Shown here one piece after another: positions 27,201-36,555 of a stretch of DNA of 64,000 nucleotides (position 1 is the stretch's first letter; the number at the start of each line of letters is the position of its first letter). Origin of the DNA: Ramlibacter rhizophilus. Lineage in GTDB: Bacteria; Pseudomonadota; Gammaproteobacteria; Burkholderiales; Burkholderiaceae_C. Position numbers and translations under genes: made by a program. The stretch lies in contig NZ_SMLL01000001.1 of assembly GCF_004681965.1 (NCBI RefSeq), positions 1-64,000 of the forward strand, in the 5' to 3' direction. Under the pieces are notes generated by a model that was not told where the DNA came from, did no database searches, and was given only the letters and a program-made list of their open reading frames with translations.

Positions 27201-27825
27201 ATGCGTTTAGCAGAGCGAGTTCCAGCATTTAACAGGGCTCGTAAGTGGAGGCTGTTCACGCAGGAGATTGCGCCGAAGCCAACCTCAACTATTCTTGATA
27301 TTGGATTCGAGATAGAGACACTAGCCGTGTTGACAACTACCTCGAAAAGCACTATCCATTCCTGGAAAAGATAACTGCCCTCGGCCTGCACGAGGCTCGG
27401 CAGTTTGCCGTGCGCTACCCGGCGGTGCGCACGGTGCAGTATCAAGGTGGCGATTTTCCGTTTGCAGATGGCGAATTCGACGTCTGCTGGTCTACCGCGG
27501 TTTTGGAGCACGTTGGAGACCGGGATCGGCAACTGCATTTCATCCGTGAGCTTAACGGGTGGGCCGACGGTCATTCATCACCACTCCCAATCGGCATTTT
27601 CCCGTCGAAGTCCATACGCACACACCTTTCCTTCACTGCCTCCCGAAACGACAGTTCGACGGGTACCTGCACAAGGTTGGGAAAGCTTGGGCAGCTGGCG
27701 GATACATGACCTTCTGACGTTACGAGAACATTCAGCGGATGATGAGGGAAGCCGCTATTTACGATTACCGCATCGTGAAGAATCGGCTTGGACCTTTTAC
27801 GCTAGACTATGTCCTGATTTTCTAA
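27201..27825 (+). pseudogene. Frameshifted SAM-dependent methyltransferase remnant
   Basis: Reading across frames gives a continuous methyltransferase: MRLAERVPAFNRARKW and TILDIGF in frame from the ATG at 27201 (with GGGGGG upstream), then a frame change near 27305-27325 into VDNYLEKHYPFLEKITALG and FPFADGEFDVCWSTAVLEH. Another change near 27555 leads into FITTPNRHFPVEVHTHTP and LPKRQFDGYLHKVGKAW. A further change near 27715-27740 leads to REAAIYDYRIVKNRLGPF and LDYVLIF before a stop. At least three frame changes are needed, so it is not expressed as one protein. It sits at the end of the plus-strand exopolysaccharide block, facing wzc. Confidence 0.85.
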
Positions 27826-27850
27826 GGCCGTGCGAGCCTCTTGTGCGGGC

Positions 27851-30151
27851 TTATTGCAGCCGCTGTGCCCCATGCGAGCTAGATTGACTGGCGTAGCTGT
27901 ACTGCCGGTATCGATACGCCCCGTACCTGTACCCATAACTCCCGTAGTGCCGTCGACTCAGATCCATTGCATTGAACAGCACCCCATCCGCACGCCTCCC
28001 CGCATGCGCCAGCCGCCGCGCACTTTCCTGTAGCTCGCCAATCTGCGTGTCGCCCGACCGCGCCACCAGCAGTAGCGTTCCCGCGAGCGTTGAGATGGTC
28101 AACGTATCGGCCGCTACCAGCACCGGCGCCGTGTCGATGATCACCATGTCGTAGTCCGCCGAGAGCGCAGCGAGCTGATTCGCCAGTGCGGCACTCATTA
28201 CCAATTCCGCCGGATTCGGCGGGAGTAGCCCGGTCGGGATGAAGTCCATGCCCGGCAGCACACTCCTGCGGATCGCCTGGTCGGCGCCAATGGTGCCGGT
28301 CACCAGTTCGCTGAGCCCGCTGGCGCGCTCCATTCCGAAGTACTGATTCAGGTGCCCCTTGCGCAGGTCCGCGTCAATCAGCAGCACGCGCTTGCCGGCG
28401 CTGGCAACAACCGCCGCGAGGTTTGCAGACACAAAGCTTTTGCCGACTCCCGGGGTAGCGCCGGTGATCAATAGGCGGTTGTTGGGGGCGTCCAGCATCG
28501 CGAATTGGAGCGAGGTCCGCAGGCTGCGCAGGCTTTCGACCGCCGGGTCCTGCGGGGCGGTGTGGGCCAGCAGGTGCAGCCCGGGTTGCTTCTCCTTGGC
28601 TTCCTTAGCCAACGCGCGCTCCACGGCACTCAGGGGAATGGTGCTGTACACATTCAGGCCTGTTCGCGCTTCGATCTCCTGCGGGTTCACGACGCCGCGG
28701 AAGAACGATGCCCGGGCGATGGCGAGCCCGACGCCCCCCAGCAGCCCCAGCAGCAGCGCCAGTCCGAGCGTGATGCCCTTACGCGGCTGCACCGGCTTCT
28801 TCGGCAACGCGGCTTGATCAATCACGCGCACGTTGCCGATCTTGCCTTCCCGCACCAGTTGCAGTTGCAGCGCCTGGCCGCGCAGCTGCTCGTACAGCGC
28901 GTTATTGACCTTCACGTCCCGCTCGAGCCGCACGGTGTCCTGCTGCACCGCGGGCATGCTCTTCACGCGGGCGTTCAGGCTGCCGATCTCACGGTCCCAC
29001 GCCGCAATCTGTGCGTCCAGCGTTTTGACGTTCGGATGCTCGCCCGTAAAGCGCTGCAACATCTCGCGGCGCTTTTGCTGCGCCTCCAGCAGCTTGGATT
29101 GCAGTTCCACGCTGCGGCTCAAGATTAGCTTGGCTTCTTCGTCCAGGGCGACGGTGCCCTTCTGGTTACGGAAGCGGTTGTAGGCCTCTTCGCTCTGGGT
29201 CAGTTGCTGCTTGAATTGCGGCAATTGGGAATCCAGGAAGGCCAGCGTCTTCTGCGCTTCGGCGGCCTTGCGCTCCACGTTCTGGCGCACGTACTGCTCG
29301 CCAATTTCGTTCAAGATCCGCGCGAGGCGCTCGCGGTCGGTGTCCTGCAGCGTGGCGTCGATCACGCCGCTCTGGCGGCCCTTTTCGGACAGCTTCAGGG
29401 CCTTCTGCAGGCCTTCGATCATGGCCAGGCGCGCATGCCGGGTCAGCTCGAATTCGGCGCCGGGCCGCGCCTGCAGTTCGGTCACCAGGAGCTTCACGGG
29501 GCCAAACGGCGTGGGGCGGCTCATGGGCTCGCCCACCCGGCCGGCCAGCGGCTCGCCCAGCTCGGGGTGGCGCAGGGTGAAGGCGCCCTCTGCGCCGGCC
29601 AGGGTCAGCGTGAAGGGCGTGCCTTCCAGCAGCGCCGGCACGTCGAACACCGTGGCCGTGATGTGCTCCTTGCCGTGCACATAGCCACGCATGGGCTCGC
29701 TCAGGCCCTCGGCCCGGCGGGCCAGCCAGTCGCCTACCACGGGAAGCAGGCGCGGCCTGGCGTCGATGTACAGCGCCGTGTTGTCCACGGCCTGGCCGAT
29801 CACCATGCGCGATCGGATGATTTCCATCTCGGCGCTGGCGGCGGTCTTCACCTCGAAGAGGCTGGCCGCCTCGCCAAGCAGGCTGGCCGCGCCGCCCTTG
29901 CTGTCTTCCACCTGGATCAACAGGTTGCTCTGGTACACCGGGGGCGTGAGGTAGGCGTAGGCACCGCCCGCCGCGACCGCCACCGCCGTGATGGCGGCGA
30001 TCAGCCAGCGGTTGTCGATGATGATGTCCCAGTACTCGGCCAGGTTGATCTCGTCGTCGTCGTCCTTCAGCGGCGCCGGCATGGGCGCGAGCATGGGCAT
30101 CGCGAGCGGGTTCGAGGCCAGGGGGGCCTGCAGCGGGTGCGGGGCGTTCAT
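27851..30151 (-). CDS. wzc: Polysaccharide co-polymerase / BY-kinase (Wzc-like)
   Basis: Inner-membrane chain-length regulator and autophosphorylating tyrosine kinase, about 766 residues. An N-terminal Wzz domain begins after the INLAEYWDIIIDNRW motif and the first helix (about 40-65). A long coiled-coil periplasmic region and the second helix (about 470-490) follow. The cytoplasmic kinase has Walker A GATPGVGKS (about residue 565), Walker A' LLIDADLRKG and Walker B MVIIDTAP. The tail is a tyrosine cluster, YGSYGYRYGAYRYRQYSY, the autophosphorylation site. The ATG at 30151 lies just after the wzb stop; a GTG/ATG in wzb (30184) is less likely. Last gene of the minus-strand export block. Confidence 0.93.
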   Translation of the reverse strand: MNAPHPLQAPLASNPLAMPMLAPMPAPLKDDDDEINLAEYWDIIIDNRWLIAAITAVAVAAGGAYAYLTPPVYQSNLLIQVEDSKGGAASLLGEAASLFEVKTAASAEMEIIRSRMVIGQAVDNTALYIDARPRLLPVVGDWLARRAEGLSEPMRGYVHGKEHITATVFDVPALLEGTPFTLTLAGAEGAFTLRHPELGEPLAGRVGEPMSRPTPFGPVKLLVTELQARPGAEFELTRHARLAMIEGLQKALKLSEKGRQSGVIDATLQDTDRERLARILNEIGEQYVRQNVERKAAEAQKTLAFLDSQLPQFKQQLTQSEEAYNRFRNQKGTVALDEEAKLILSRSVELQSKLLEAQQKRREMLQRFTGEHPNVKTLDAQIAAWDREIGSLNARVKSMPAVQQDTVRLERDVKVNNALYEQLRGQALQLQLVREGKIGNVRVIDQAALPKKPVQPRKGITLGLALLLGLLGGVGLAIARASFFRGVVNPQEIEARTGLNVYSTIPLSAVERALAKEAKEKQPGLHLLAHTAPQDPAVESLRSLRTSLQFAMLDAPNNRLLITGATPGVGKSFVSANLAAVVASAGKRVLLIDADLRKGHLNQYFGMERASGLSELVTGTIGADQAIRRSVLPGMDFIPTGLLPPNPAELVMSAALANQLAALSADYDMVIIDTAPVLVAADTLTISTLAGTLLLVARSGDTQIGELQESARRLAHAGRRADGVLFNAMDLSRRHYGSYGYRYGAYRYRQYSYASQSSSHGAQRLQ

Positions 30152-30156
30152 GGTGT

Positions 30157-30588
30157 TCACAATCTCTGGATGCGCAGCAACCATTCGGTGGTGCCTGCGT
30201 CGATGAGGGCCAGCGCCTCGCGGAAGGCGAGTTCACCCTGGCGGTAGGGGTCGGGTACGTCTTGCTTCAGGTGCTCGGCCACGCGGAAGACCCGACCGCG
30301 CACTTGCGGGTACATGTCCTCCACGCGTTGGCGCTGCTCGGTGTCCATCACCAGCACCAGCTCCGATGCAATGCACAAGACGCTATTGATTTGCTGCGCC
30401 CGGTGGGCGCGCAGGGTGACGCCGCGCTCGGCCATCAGGCGCACGGCCTGCTCGTCGGCGGGCCACCCGACCATCGCACCCAGGCCGGCCGATTGCACCT
30501 GCGCCTGCGGCATGGCCTGTGCCAGCAGGCCCTGCGCCATGGGGCTGCGGCAGATGTTGCCTTCGCACACGACCAGAATCTTGTTCAT
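30157..30588 (-). CDS. wzb: Low-molecular-weight protein-tyrosine phosphatase (Wzb-like)
   Basis: Cytosolic phosphatase of 143 residues that should dephosphorylate the tyrosine tail of Wzc. The P-loop is CEGNICRSP with nucleophile C8 and R14. The general acid lies in the DPY motif (D113). It is placed between wza and wzc, the standard order wza-wzb-wzc. It lies 24 bases downstream of wza, and its stop comes 5 bases before the wzc ATG. Confidence 0.95.
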   Translation of the reverse strand: MNKILVVCEGNICRSPMAQGLLAQAMPQAQVQSAGLGAMVGWPADEQAVRLMAERGVTLRAHRAQQINSVLCIASELVLVMDTEQRQRVEDMYPQVRGRVFRVAEHLKQDVPDPYRQGELAFREALALIDAGTTEWLLRIQRL

Positions 30589-30612
30589 GCGGTGAGTCGG
30601 TGAGCCAGTGCC

Positions 30613-31836
30613 TTACTGGCCCACCGCACTGCGCCCGGCGCCCACGGCCAAGGCCGAGGGCACGATGAGGGACACGATGCGGTTCCAGTTGACCAGCGGC
30701 ACGGCGTCCACGTACACCACGTCGCGCGGGCGCAGCGGGAAGGTTTCCGCCAGAGCCAGTGCCGTGGGCGCGCCGGCGTTCAGGTGGTAGATGGCCGGCG
30801 TGCCCTGCATCGTGTTGCGGATCACGTAGATCTGCCGGGTGTTGGCCGTGGCCAGGTTGGGGCCGCCGGCTTCGCCCAGGGCTTCATTCAGGCTCAGGCG
30901 CCCATTGCGCATGGGCAGGGCCGAGGGGCGGGCGATCTCGCCCATGACGAATACCTTGCTTTCGTCGCGATTGCGCACGGTGACCAGGTCGCCGCTCTGC
31001 AGCAGGATCTGGTTGGGGTTGATGCCCTGCTCCTGGAGTTGCATGAGGTCGATGGCCGTGCTGCGCTCGCCGCGCGTGAGCGTCACTTGCGAGCGGTCAC
31101 CGGCGGCGGTGATGCCGCCTGCCCGGTTAATGGCTTCGGGGAGCGTCATCGGCACGTCGGTGAAGATCTGCGTGCCGGGGCTGCGCACCTCACCGTCCAC
31201 ATAGGCGCGGCGGCTGCGAAAGCTGTTGATGCGCACCGAGACCTGCGGGTCCTTGATGTAACGGGCCAGGCGCTGGCGGATCAACTCCGAAGCTTCAATC
31301 TCCGTGAGGCCTTCCACCTTCACGCGGCCAATGAAGGGGAAGGACACCTGACCGTCCGCCCCCACGATGAAGCCGGGGGCGCTGCTGATGCCGGTGGGGT
31401 CGGCCTGCTGGCTGATGACGGTGCCGGCCGACGGCAGCAGCTCCGGGTGGTCATAGACCACGATGCCGATCACGTCGCTGGTGCCGATGGTATAGGCCTG
31501 TGGCTTGCCGAACAGCGCCTGCACCTCGGGCGCCACGGTGCGCGGGCGCGCGCTGGCCTGGGCCTGCACCAACTGCGGCGTGATGGGCGTCACCATGCCC
31601 TGCGGCGGGTTGTTGGCGTCGGCAGGCAGGTACTGGCCTAGCGTGACGCTGGTGCGCAGCTTCGGGTCGGCGTAGTCGAAGCCGGGCGTGGTGACCACCG
31701 CGCAGCCCGAAGCCGCCAGCAGCGAAGCCAGCGTGGCCGTGCCGATGGCCCATCGGATGGCAGCGTGCCGGTGTGCGGCCTTGCGGCCACTCGCGCGGGC
31801 TGTGCCGCGCAAGTGGCCGGTGTCCTCGATCCCCAT
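30613..31836 (-). CDS. wza: Outer-membrane polysaccharide export lipoprotein (Wza-like)
   Basis: Outer-membrane export channel of 407 residues. The signal peptide ends in the lipobox AASGC (C45). The polysaccharide export domain follows (about 125-215, with GTSDVIGIVVYDHPEL). Two SLBB-type repeats come next (with YVDGEVRSPGTQIFTD and VFVMGEIARPSALPM), and a C-terminal helix-like segment closes the protein. I chose the ATG at 31836 for its AGGAA about 8 bases upstream. The N-terminus before the lipobox is longer than usual and rich in Arg and His. Confidence 0.93.
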   Translation of the reverse strand: MGIEDTGHLRGTARASGRKAAHRHAAIRWAIGTATLASLLAASGCAVVTTPGFDYADPKLRTSVTLGQYLPADANNPPQGMVTPITPQLVQAQASARPRTVAPEVQALFGKPQAYTIGTSDVIGIVVYDHPELLPSAGTVISQQADPTGISSAPGFIVGADGQVSFPFIGRVKVEGLTEIEASELIRQRLARYIKDPQVSVRINSFRSRRAYVDGEVRSPGTQIFTDVPMTLPEAINRAGGITAAGDRSQVTLTRGERSTAIDLMQLQEQGINPNQILLQSGDLVTVRNRDESKVFVMGEIARPSALPMRNGRLSLNEALGEAGGPNLATANTRQIYVIRNTMQGTPAIYHLNAGAPTALALAETFPLRPRDVVYVDAVPLVNWNRIVSLIVPSALAVGAGRSAVGQ

Positions 31837-31897
31837 CTCTCGTGTTCCTCTGTTCGTCGCGGCGGCAGACTCTAGCGCACGGTCCGTTGCATGCCCA

Positions 31898-34180
31898 CTA
31901 CGGCACTGCATGACGGGCCGCATCGCGAATGCGCCGGATGTTGTCTTCGAAATACCGCAGGCCCGCGCGGTCGCTGTTGAACGTGGCGTCCAGCGTCGGA
32001 GCCGGCGGCAGCAGGCCATGGCCGAAGCGGACCGGGTTGCCGCGCCCTTCGCGCAGGGTGGTTTCCAGCCCGGTGGCAAAGCGCTCGGCGCCCATGAAGC
32101 CCACCGGGCCGGCGGCTGCCCGCTCGCGCCGGGGCGTGAGCGGCAGGCTGATCTCGACGCCGCCAAACTGGCGCACCGGCTGGTTCTCGAACCGGGTGCG
32201 CTTGTAGTACACCGCCACGCTCACATCGTCGAACCACTGGCGCAGGCCCAGCTGCAGCCCCAGGTCGTTGTAGAAGAAACGGCCAGCGGTGGCCTCCAGC
32301 GCGGTGCGGGTCGGGGAGACGTAGTAGCGGTAGCTTCCCAGGATGGGGGTGGCGCTCTGCGGGCCGGGTTTGTTCGGCTCGCCCGGGTCGGCATGGCGGA
32401 AGTGCCCGGCCATGGCGGTCACTCGGTGCAGGCCTTCGGCCGGCTCCCAGCGCACGCTGGCCAATGCGCCGTCCCACCAGCCACCGATGCGGCCCAGGGT
32501 CACCTGCCCGGTGACGGCGCCCAGTCCCCAGCGGCGCGCGGCCAGCGGGTCGCCCGGCGCCAGCCAGCGGTCCACCGGCAGGCGGATGGTCTGCGTGAAG
32601 GCCACCCGCTCGAGCTGCGTGCGCACGCGCCGGCTGGCGAAGACGCCGCCGTCTTCGTAGTTGCGCGTTTCATAGACGGGCACCGCCTGCCGCACCTCTG
32701 CGCTCGCGCCCGCCCACAGGGGCAGCTGCAGCCCGATGCTGGCGCCCAGAGAGGCGTCGAGCGCGCCGACTTCCGAGCCGATGTTGGTGCGCAGCACCGG
32801 CTCGACGATGACGCGCAGCGTCTCGGAGCTGGGTGCGCCGCGTTGCACGAGCCAGTCGGCCCCGCCGTGCAGTGCATCAAGCGGCTGCATGCCGGGGGTG
32901 GTCAACTCCCCACCGGCGCAGGAGGCTGCGTCGTCGATCCATTGGCGCAGGCAGTCGGCCTGGCCGGTGACGGCGACCAGCGGCTGCTGGCGCTGGGTCA
33001 GGATGAACCGGAAGGCCGTGGGCTGGTCACCCAGCGTGTGCGCAATGACGCCCAGCCCCGCGCCCAGCGCATCCACGCTGTTCCAGCGGTAGCTCGCGTT
33101 CTCTGCGCGCACCGCGATGGAGTGGTCGGCCATGCGGCCGACCCAGATGTCTTCCAGGCCGGCATCCTGCAGGCGCGCGGCGAGTTGCAGCAGGTCTTCG
33201 GGCGCAGGCGCCTCGGGAGAAGAGGCGCGGCTGCCCGGCTTCGGCAAGGGCGTAGTGGCGCCGTCAGAAGGGGGCAGGCCGGCCACTTGGCTGCTTTTGT
33301 GAGCCTGGCGAGCCGGGGCGCCAGGATCGCTGGCGACTGCAGCGGGAGAGGCCGGCGCTGCCAGGCGCGCGGGCTCAGCAGACGGCCGGCGCGGGGCCGG
33401 TGCCGGGACGTGGTACAGCGGCACCGACAGGTTGGCCGACCACCACTGCCGCTCGGTAAGCGCGGTGTCGGTGAGGCGCTGGTGCGCTCCGGCCGAGAGC
33501 TGCCAGCCGCGCGGCAGCCAGGCCGCGGGCGCGAACACACGCACACCCGCCCAGGCCTGCGCATCGGCCATCTCGACGTGGGCCCGCAGCCAGGGGAGCG
33601 GCTGCCACGCGAGGCTGGCGAACGGGCCGTCCAGCGGCGAGCGCGATCCGTTGATGCCGGCGCCACTGCGCCGCGCCAGGCCGGCACTGGCCTGCCAGGG
33701 GCCCTGGTCGTAGGTGAGCACGCCGTACAGCGTGCGGAAGTAGGTGACAGCGCCGCCGACGTCGGTGGCGCCTGCGCCGAGGCGCCAGTGGCCCTGCGCA
33801 TCCAGGCCGATGGAGGCCTTGCCGCTGGCCGACAGGTCGCGCGCACCGCAGTTCGCCGCAAGGCAGTTGGTGTGCAGGGTGTTGGCCGCCAGGCGTCCGG
33901 CGATCTCCACGTTGGGCAGCAGCCCGAATCCCAGCACCCAGTTGTGGCCCGTGGTGTTGCGCAGCCCTGGCAACTGGTTGTCGTAGCCCAGCTCCGCGCG
34001 GCCCCAGTGGAGCAGGTGGGCATTGGGCGTGATGCCCAGGCCGGTGAAGCCTGCCTGGCCGAGCGTGTTGCTCACGCCAGCGGCAGTTGCACCGGCCCCC
34101 GCGCCGGCATGGGCCGGCGGCGCGAACGGCTGGAGCGCCGCAACGGAAACGGCGACGAGAGCGACTCGGAAGGCGCGCAT
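31898..34180 (-). CDS. YjbH-like outer-membrane exopolysaccharide protein
   Basis: Exported protein of 760 residues. A signal peptide (ending around AHA, residue 27) is followed by a start typical of the YjbH family, TLGQAGFTGLGITPNA. The remainder is rich in alternating aromatic strands (for example YRYYVSPTRTALEATAGRF), as in an outer-membrane beta barrel. A proline/alanine-rich linker occupies about residues 255-330. YjbH-type proteins accompany exopolysaccharide export genes. Their role is not settled; a porin-like or assembly function has been proposed. It lies between gmd and wza in the minus-strand block. Confidence 0.82.
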   Translation of the reverse strand: MRAFRVALVAVSVAALQPFAPPAHAGAGAGATAAGVSNTLGQAGFTGLGITPNAHLLHWGRAELGYDNQLPGLRNTTGHNWVLGFGLLPNVEIAGRLAANTLHTNCLAANCGARDLSASGKASIGLDAQGHWRLGAGATDVGGAVTYFRTLYGVLTYDQGPWQASAGLARRSGAGINGSRSPLDGPFASLAWQPLPWLRAHVEMADAQAWAGVRVFAPAAWLPRGWQLSAGAHQRLTDTALTERQWWSANLSVPLYHVPAPAPRRPSAEPARLAAPASPAAVASDPGAPARQAHKSSQVAGLPPSDGATTPLPKPGSRASSPEAPAPEDLLQLAARLQDAGLEDIWVGRMADHSIAVRAENASYRWNSVDALGAGLGVIAHTLGDQPTAFRFILTQRQQPLVAVTGQADCLRQWIDDAASCAGGELTTPGMQPLDALHGGADWLVQRGAPSSETLRVIVEPVLRTNIGSEVGALDASLGASIGLQLPLWAGASAEVRQAVPVYETRNYEDGGVFASRRVRTQLERVAFTQTIRLPVDRWLAPGDPLAARRWGLGAVTGQVTLGRIGGWWDGALASVRWEPAEGLHRVTAMAGHFRHADPGEPNKPGPQSATPILGSYRYYVSPTRTALEATAGRFFYNDLGLQLGLRQWFDDVSVAVYYKRTRFENQPVRQFGGVEISLPLTPRRERAAAGPVGFMGAERFATGLETTLREGRGNPVRFGHGLLPPAPTLDATFNSDRAGLRYFEDNIRRIRDAARHAVP

Positions 34181-34220
34181 CAGACTACAGGGAGGCAGCG
34201 TGCAATCGGAGGGCGCCGAA

Positions 34221-35342
34221 TCACGTCTCCATGGAGACCGGAACGTAATGGCCGTGGGCCTTGAGGAAGGCGTGGCGACGGGCGTCCTGCAGGTCGGCGG
34301 CCACCATCTCGCGGCACATTTCCTGCGTGGTGATCTCGGGCACCCAGCCGAGCTTCTCGCGCGCCTTGGTCGCATCGCCAAGCAGCGTCTCCACTTCGGT
34401 CGGCCGGAAGTAGCGGGGGTCGATGGAGACCACCACGTCCCCCGGCTTCAGGCACGGCGCCTTGTCGCCTTCGATTGCCATGACGTAGCCGCGCTCGTTC
34501 ACGCCGTGGCCTTCGAAGTGCAGCGAAATGCCCAGCTCGGCGGCGCTCCAGGTGATGAACTGGCGCACGGTGTACTGCAGGCCGGTGGCGATGACGAAGT
34601 CGTCCGCGTGGTCCTGCTGGAGCATCATCCACTGCATGCGCACGTAGTCCTTGGCGTGCCCCCAGTCGCGCAGCGCGTCCAGGTTGCCCATATAGAGGCA
34701 GCTCTCCAGGCCCTGGGCGATGTTGGCCAGCCCGCGCGTGATCTTGCGCGTCACGAACGTCTCGCCGCGGCGCGGGCTCTCGTGGTTGAAGAGGATGCCG
34801 TTGCAGGCGTACATGCCATAGGCCTCGCGGTAGTTCACCGTGATCCAGTAGGCGTAGAGTTTGGCCGCCGCATAGGGGCTGCGCGGGTAGAAGGGCGTGG
34901 TCTCCTTCTGCGGGGTTTCCTGCACCAGGCCGTACAGCTCGGAGGTGCTGGCCTGATAGAAGCGCGTCTTCTTTTCGAGGCCGAGGATGCGGATCGCTTC
35001 CAGAATGCGCAGCGTCCCGATGGCGTCCACGTCGGCCGTGTACTCGGGCGACTCGAAGCTCACCGCCACATGGCTTTGCGCGCCCAGGTTGTAGATTTCA
35101 TCGGGCTGCGTCTGCTGGATGATCCGGATGATGTTGCTGGTATCCGTGAGGTCCCCGTAGTGCAGCTTCAAGCGGGCCGATTCGACGTGCGGATCCTGGT
35201 AGATGTGGTCGATGCGCTGCGTGTTGAACTGCGAGGCGCGCCGCTTGATGCCGTGGACTTCGTAGCCCTTTTCCAGCAGGAGTTCGGCCAGGTAAGAGCC
35301 GTCCTGGCCCGTGATGCCGGTGATCAGTGCTTTTTTCAACAA
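34221..35342 (-). CDS. gmd: GDP-mannose 4,6-dehydratase
   Basis: Cytosolic short-chain dehydrogenase/reductase of 373 residues that converts GDP-mannose to GDP-4-keto-6-deoxymannose. The NADP site is [14 protein letters not shown]. The catalytic region has STSELYG and the YxxxK in [28 protein letters not shown] is a strong Gmd signature. The predicted start is one of two adjacent TTG codons (35342 or 35339), with GAGG just upstream; no ATG fits. First gene of the minus block gmd-yjbH-wza-wzb-wzc. Its product is the substrate of Fcl, encoded 1.2 kb away on the plus strand. Confidence 0.95.
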   Translation of the reverse strand: MLKKALITGITGQDGSYLAELLLEKGYEVHGIKRRASQFNTQRIDHIYQDPHVESARLKLHYGDLTDTSNIIRIIQQTQPDEIYNLGAQSHVAVSFESPEYTADVDAIGTLRILEAIRILGLEKKTRFYQASTSELYGLVQETPQKETTPFYPRSPYAAAKLYAYWITVNYREAYGMYACNGILFNHESPRRGETFVTRKITRGLANIAQGLESCLYMGNLDALRDWGHAKDYVRMQWMMLQQDHADDFVIATGLQYTVRQFITWSAAELGISLHFEGHGVNERGYVMAIEGDKAPCLKPGDVVVSIDPRYFRPTEVETLLGDATKAREKLGWVPEITTQEMCREMVAADLQDARRHAFLKAHGHYVPVSMET

Positions 35343-35649
35343 GTGCCTCGCGAACCCGAATACAAGGAATGCGGGATGCCGCAGCGCACGCTTGCGAAGC
35401 TGTGCCTGTGCCTTCCCGGGGCGCCATTATCTCGGTAGCTCAGCAGGGCGCCTTCGTCTCCGTTCCAGAAATGGGATCAATGCGTAACGCTCCGCATGCG
35501 CTGTGGGATCAGGACAACATGCGACCACGCACCCCGCGCGCGCGCGCTGGCCTTGGGGCGGGCCTTGTGGCAAAGTGAGGCTAGCTCATCTACAAGTCCG
35601 CGCCCGCCGCCAGGAGCGCGCGCCCACCCGGACCCAGCCCCATTTCACG
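35343..35649. other. Intergenic stretch upstream of gmd
   Basis: 307 bases between gmd (minus) and the zinc-ribbon gene (plus). It should hold divergent promoters. Open frames here are short and unsupported, and no terminator or operator stands out. Confidence 0.5.
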
Positions 35650-36036
35650 ATGCAATGCCCTTCCTGCCATGGCAACCGCTGCGAGCTTGTCGGCGTGCTG
35701 CACGCCCAAGGAGGTGGTGGTGCGCCCGAGGTTGCACCGCCGGCCGCGCCTCGCGGGGCGCAGCGGCTTGGTGTGACCGCGCTTGCATCGGTGGCGCCGG
35801 CAGTGGTGCTTTCACCCTGGTGGCTCGCTGGCACGGCTGTACTGGGTCTCGTCTCGGCAGTCATGCGGCCCATCGAGCGCCGCCACCATGCCCAGGCGAT
35901 GGACGACTGGGCCCGTAGCTGCGTCTGCGCAGACTGCGGCGCGAGCTGGCAGGTCGAGGATTTGCTGCCGCAGCGCACGCGTTCGGCAGCAGCAGAAGCG
36001 CGCAACTCCGCCTTCGGTCCGTCACTTGCCAATTGA
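35650..36036 (+). CDS. Small zinc-ribbon membrane protein, unknown function
   Basis: A 128-residue protein with CPSCHG at residues 3-8 and a second cysteine pair, CADCG, near residue 97. In between lie one or two hydrophobic segments (about 45-78, with SVAPAVVLSPWWLAGTAVLG). The two CxxC half-sites could combine into one zinc ribbon at the membrane face. I do not recognise a family. The ATG at 35650 is chosen because the protein then begins directly with the zinc knuckle, as many ribbons do; the frame is open further upstream but that part is Arg/Pro-rich and unlikely. No clear Shine-Dalgarno is seen. It lies between gmd and fcl, so a link to exopolysaccharide is possible but not shown. Confidence 0.6.
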   Translation: MQCPSCHGNRCELVGVLHAQGGGGAPEVAPPAAPRGAQRLGVTALASVAPAVVLSPWWLAGTAVLGLVSAVMRPIERRHHAQAMDDWARSCVCADCGASWQVEDLLPQRTRSAAAEARNSAFGPSLAN

Positions 36037-36555
36037 GCGTCGGCGCGGGCAGTCGCGTCGGTTTGCGACCGGTGTTTCCCGGCGGCATGGCGCCAGCCGA
36101 GCCGCCCGGCTTTGCCGCACCTGATCCTCGCCCCACCAGATCTTCGCCCCGCCTGAACCTCGCCCCGCCAGCGTCGCGGGGCATCTCGGCCACGAGCGGG
36201 GTGACCGGACGCGGCCAGCCGTGTGTGCGCGGTGGCTTTCGGCCAGACGCCGACCGTCACGGGGAGAGGCTCGTTCTGGAGCTGCCGGCAACGACCCAGT
36301 CCGCACGCACCGGACGGACGTTTCCAGGCGGCCCTCGAGGGTCCCTGGCGGTGAGCAACGTCGCACGGCACGCTGGCACTTTGCTCGTTGCGGATCGATT
36401 GGGTTGCCATCGAGTAGCGGGCCCACTGGCGGGGCGCTGTGCCGCCGCACAAGCGTGACAAGCTGCCGGTCAGGTGGCGCTGCCGCCCCGCGTGCGCATG
36501 CGATGGCCTTCTCACGCGATATCCTCGGCGCCTTCGTCTTGGAATTGAGAACAAC
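36037..36555. other. Intergenic stretch upstream of fcl
   Basis: 519 bases without a supported gene. It contains the three-copy 16-base tandem repeat at 36123-36170. An open frame covers much of it but encodes a low-complexity Arg/Pro/Gly-rich protein with no recognisable feature. It should hold the fcl promoter. Confidence 0.5.
36123..36170. repeat. Three imperfect 16-base tandem repeats
   Basis: Three consecutive units read gatcctcgccccacca, gatcttcgccccgcct and gaacctcgccccgcca, with two to four differences between units. They lie in the intergenic region upstream of fcl. Function unknown; slippage product or protein-binding array are both possible. Confidence 0.7.

Noticed and set aside
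27405..27887. Separate small proteins in the methyltransferase remnant
   Set aside because: The fragments join into one methyltransferase when read across frames, so they are pieces of a pseudogene.
31688..34264. An 858-residue plus-strand frame opposite the YjbH-like and wza genes
   Set aside because: Arg/Gly/Ala-rich with no domain; the minus strand encodes recognisable exported proteins.
36033..36458. Possible gene upstream of fcl
   Set aside because: Low-complexity Pro/Arg/Gly product covering the tandem repeat; no ribosome binding site or recognisable feature.
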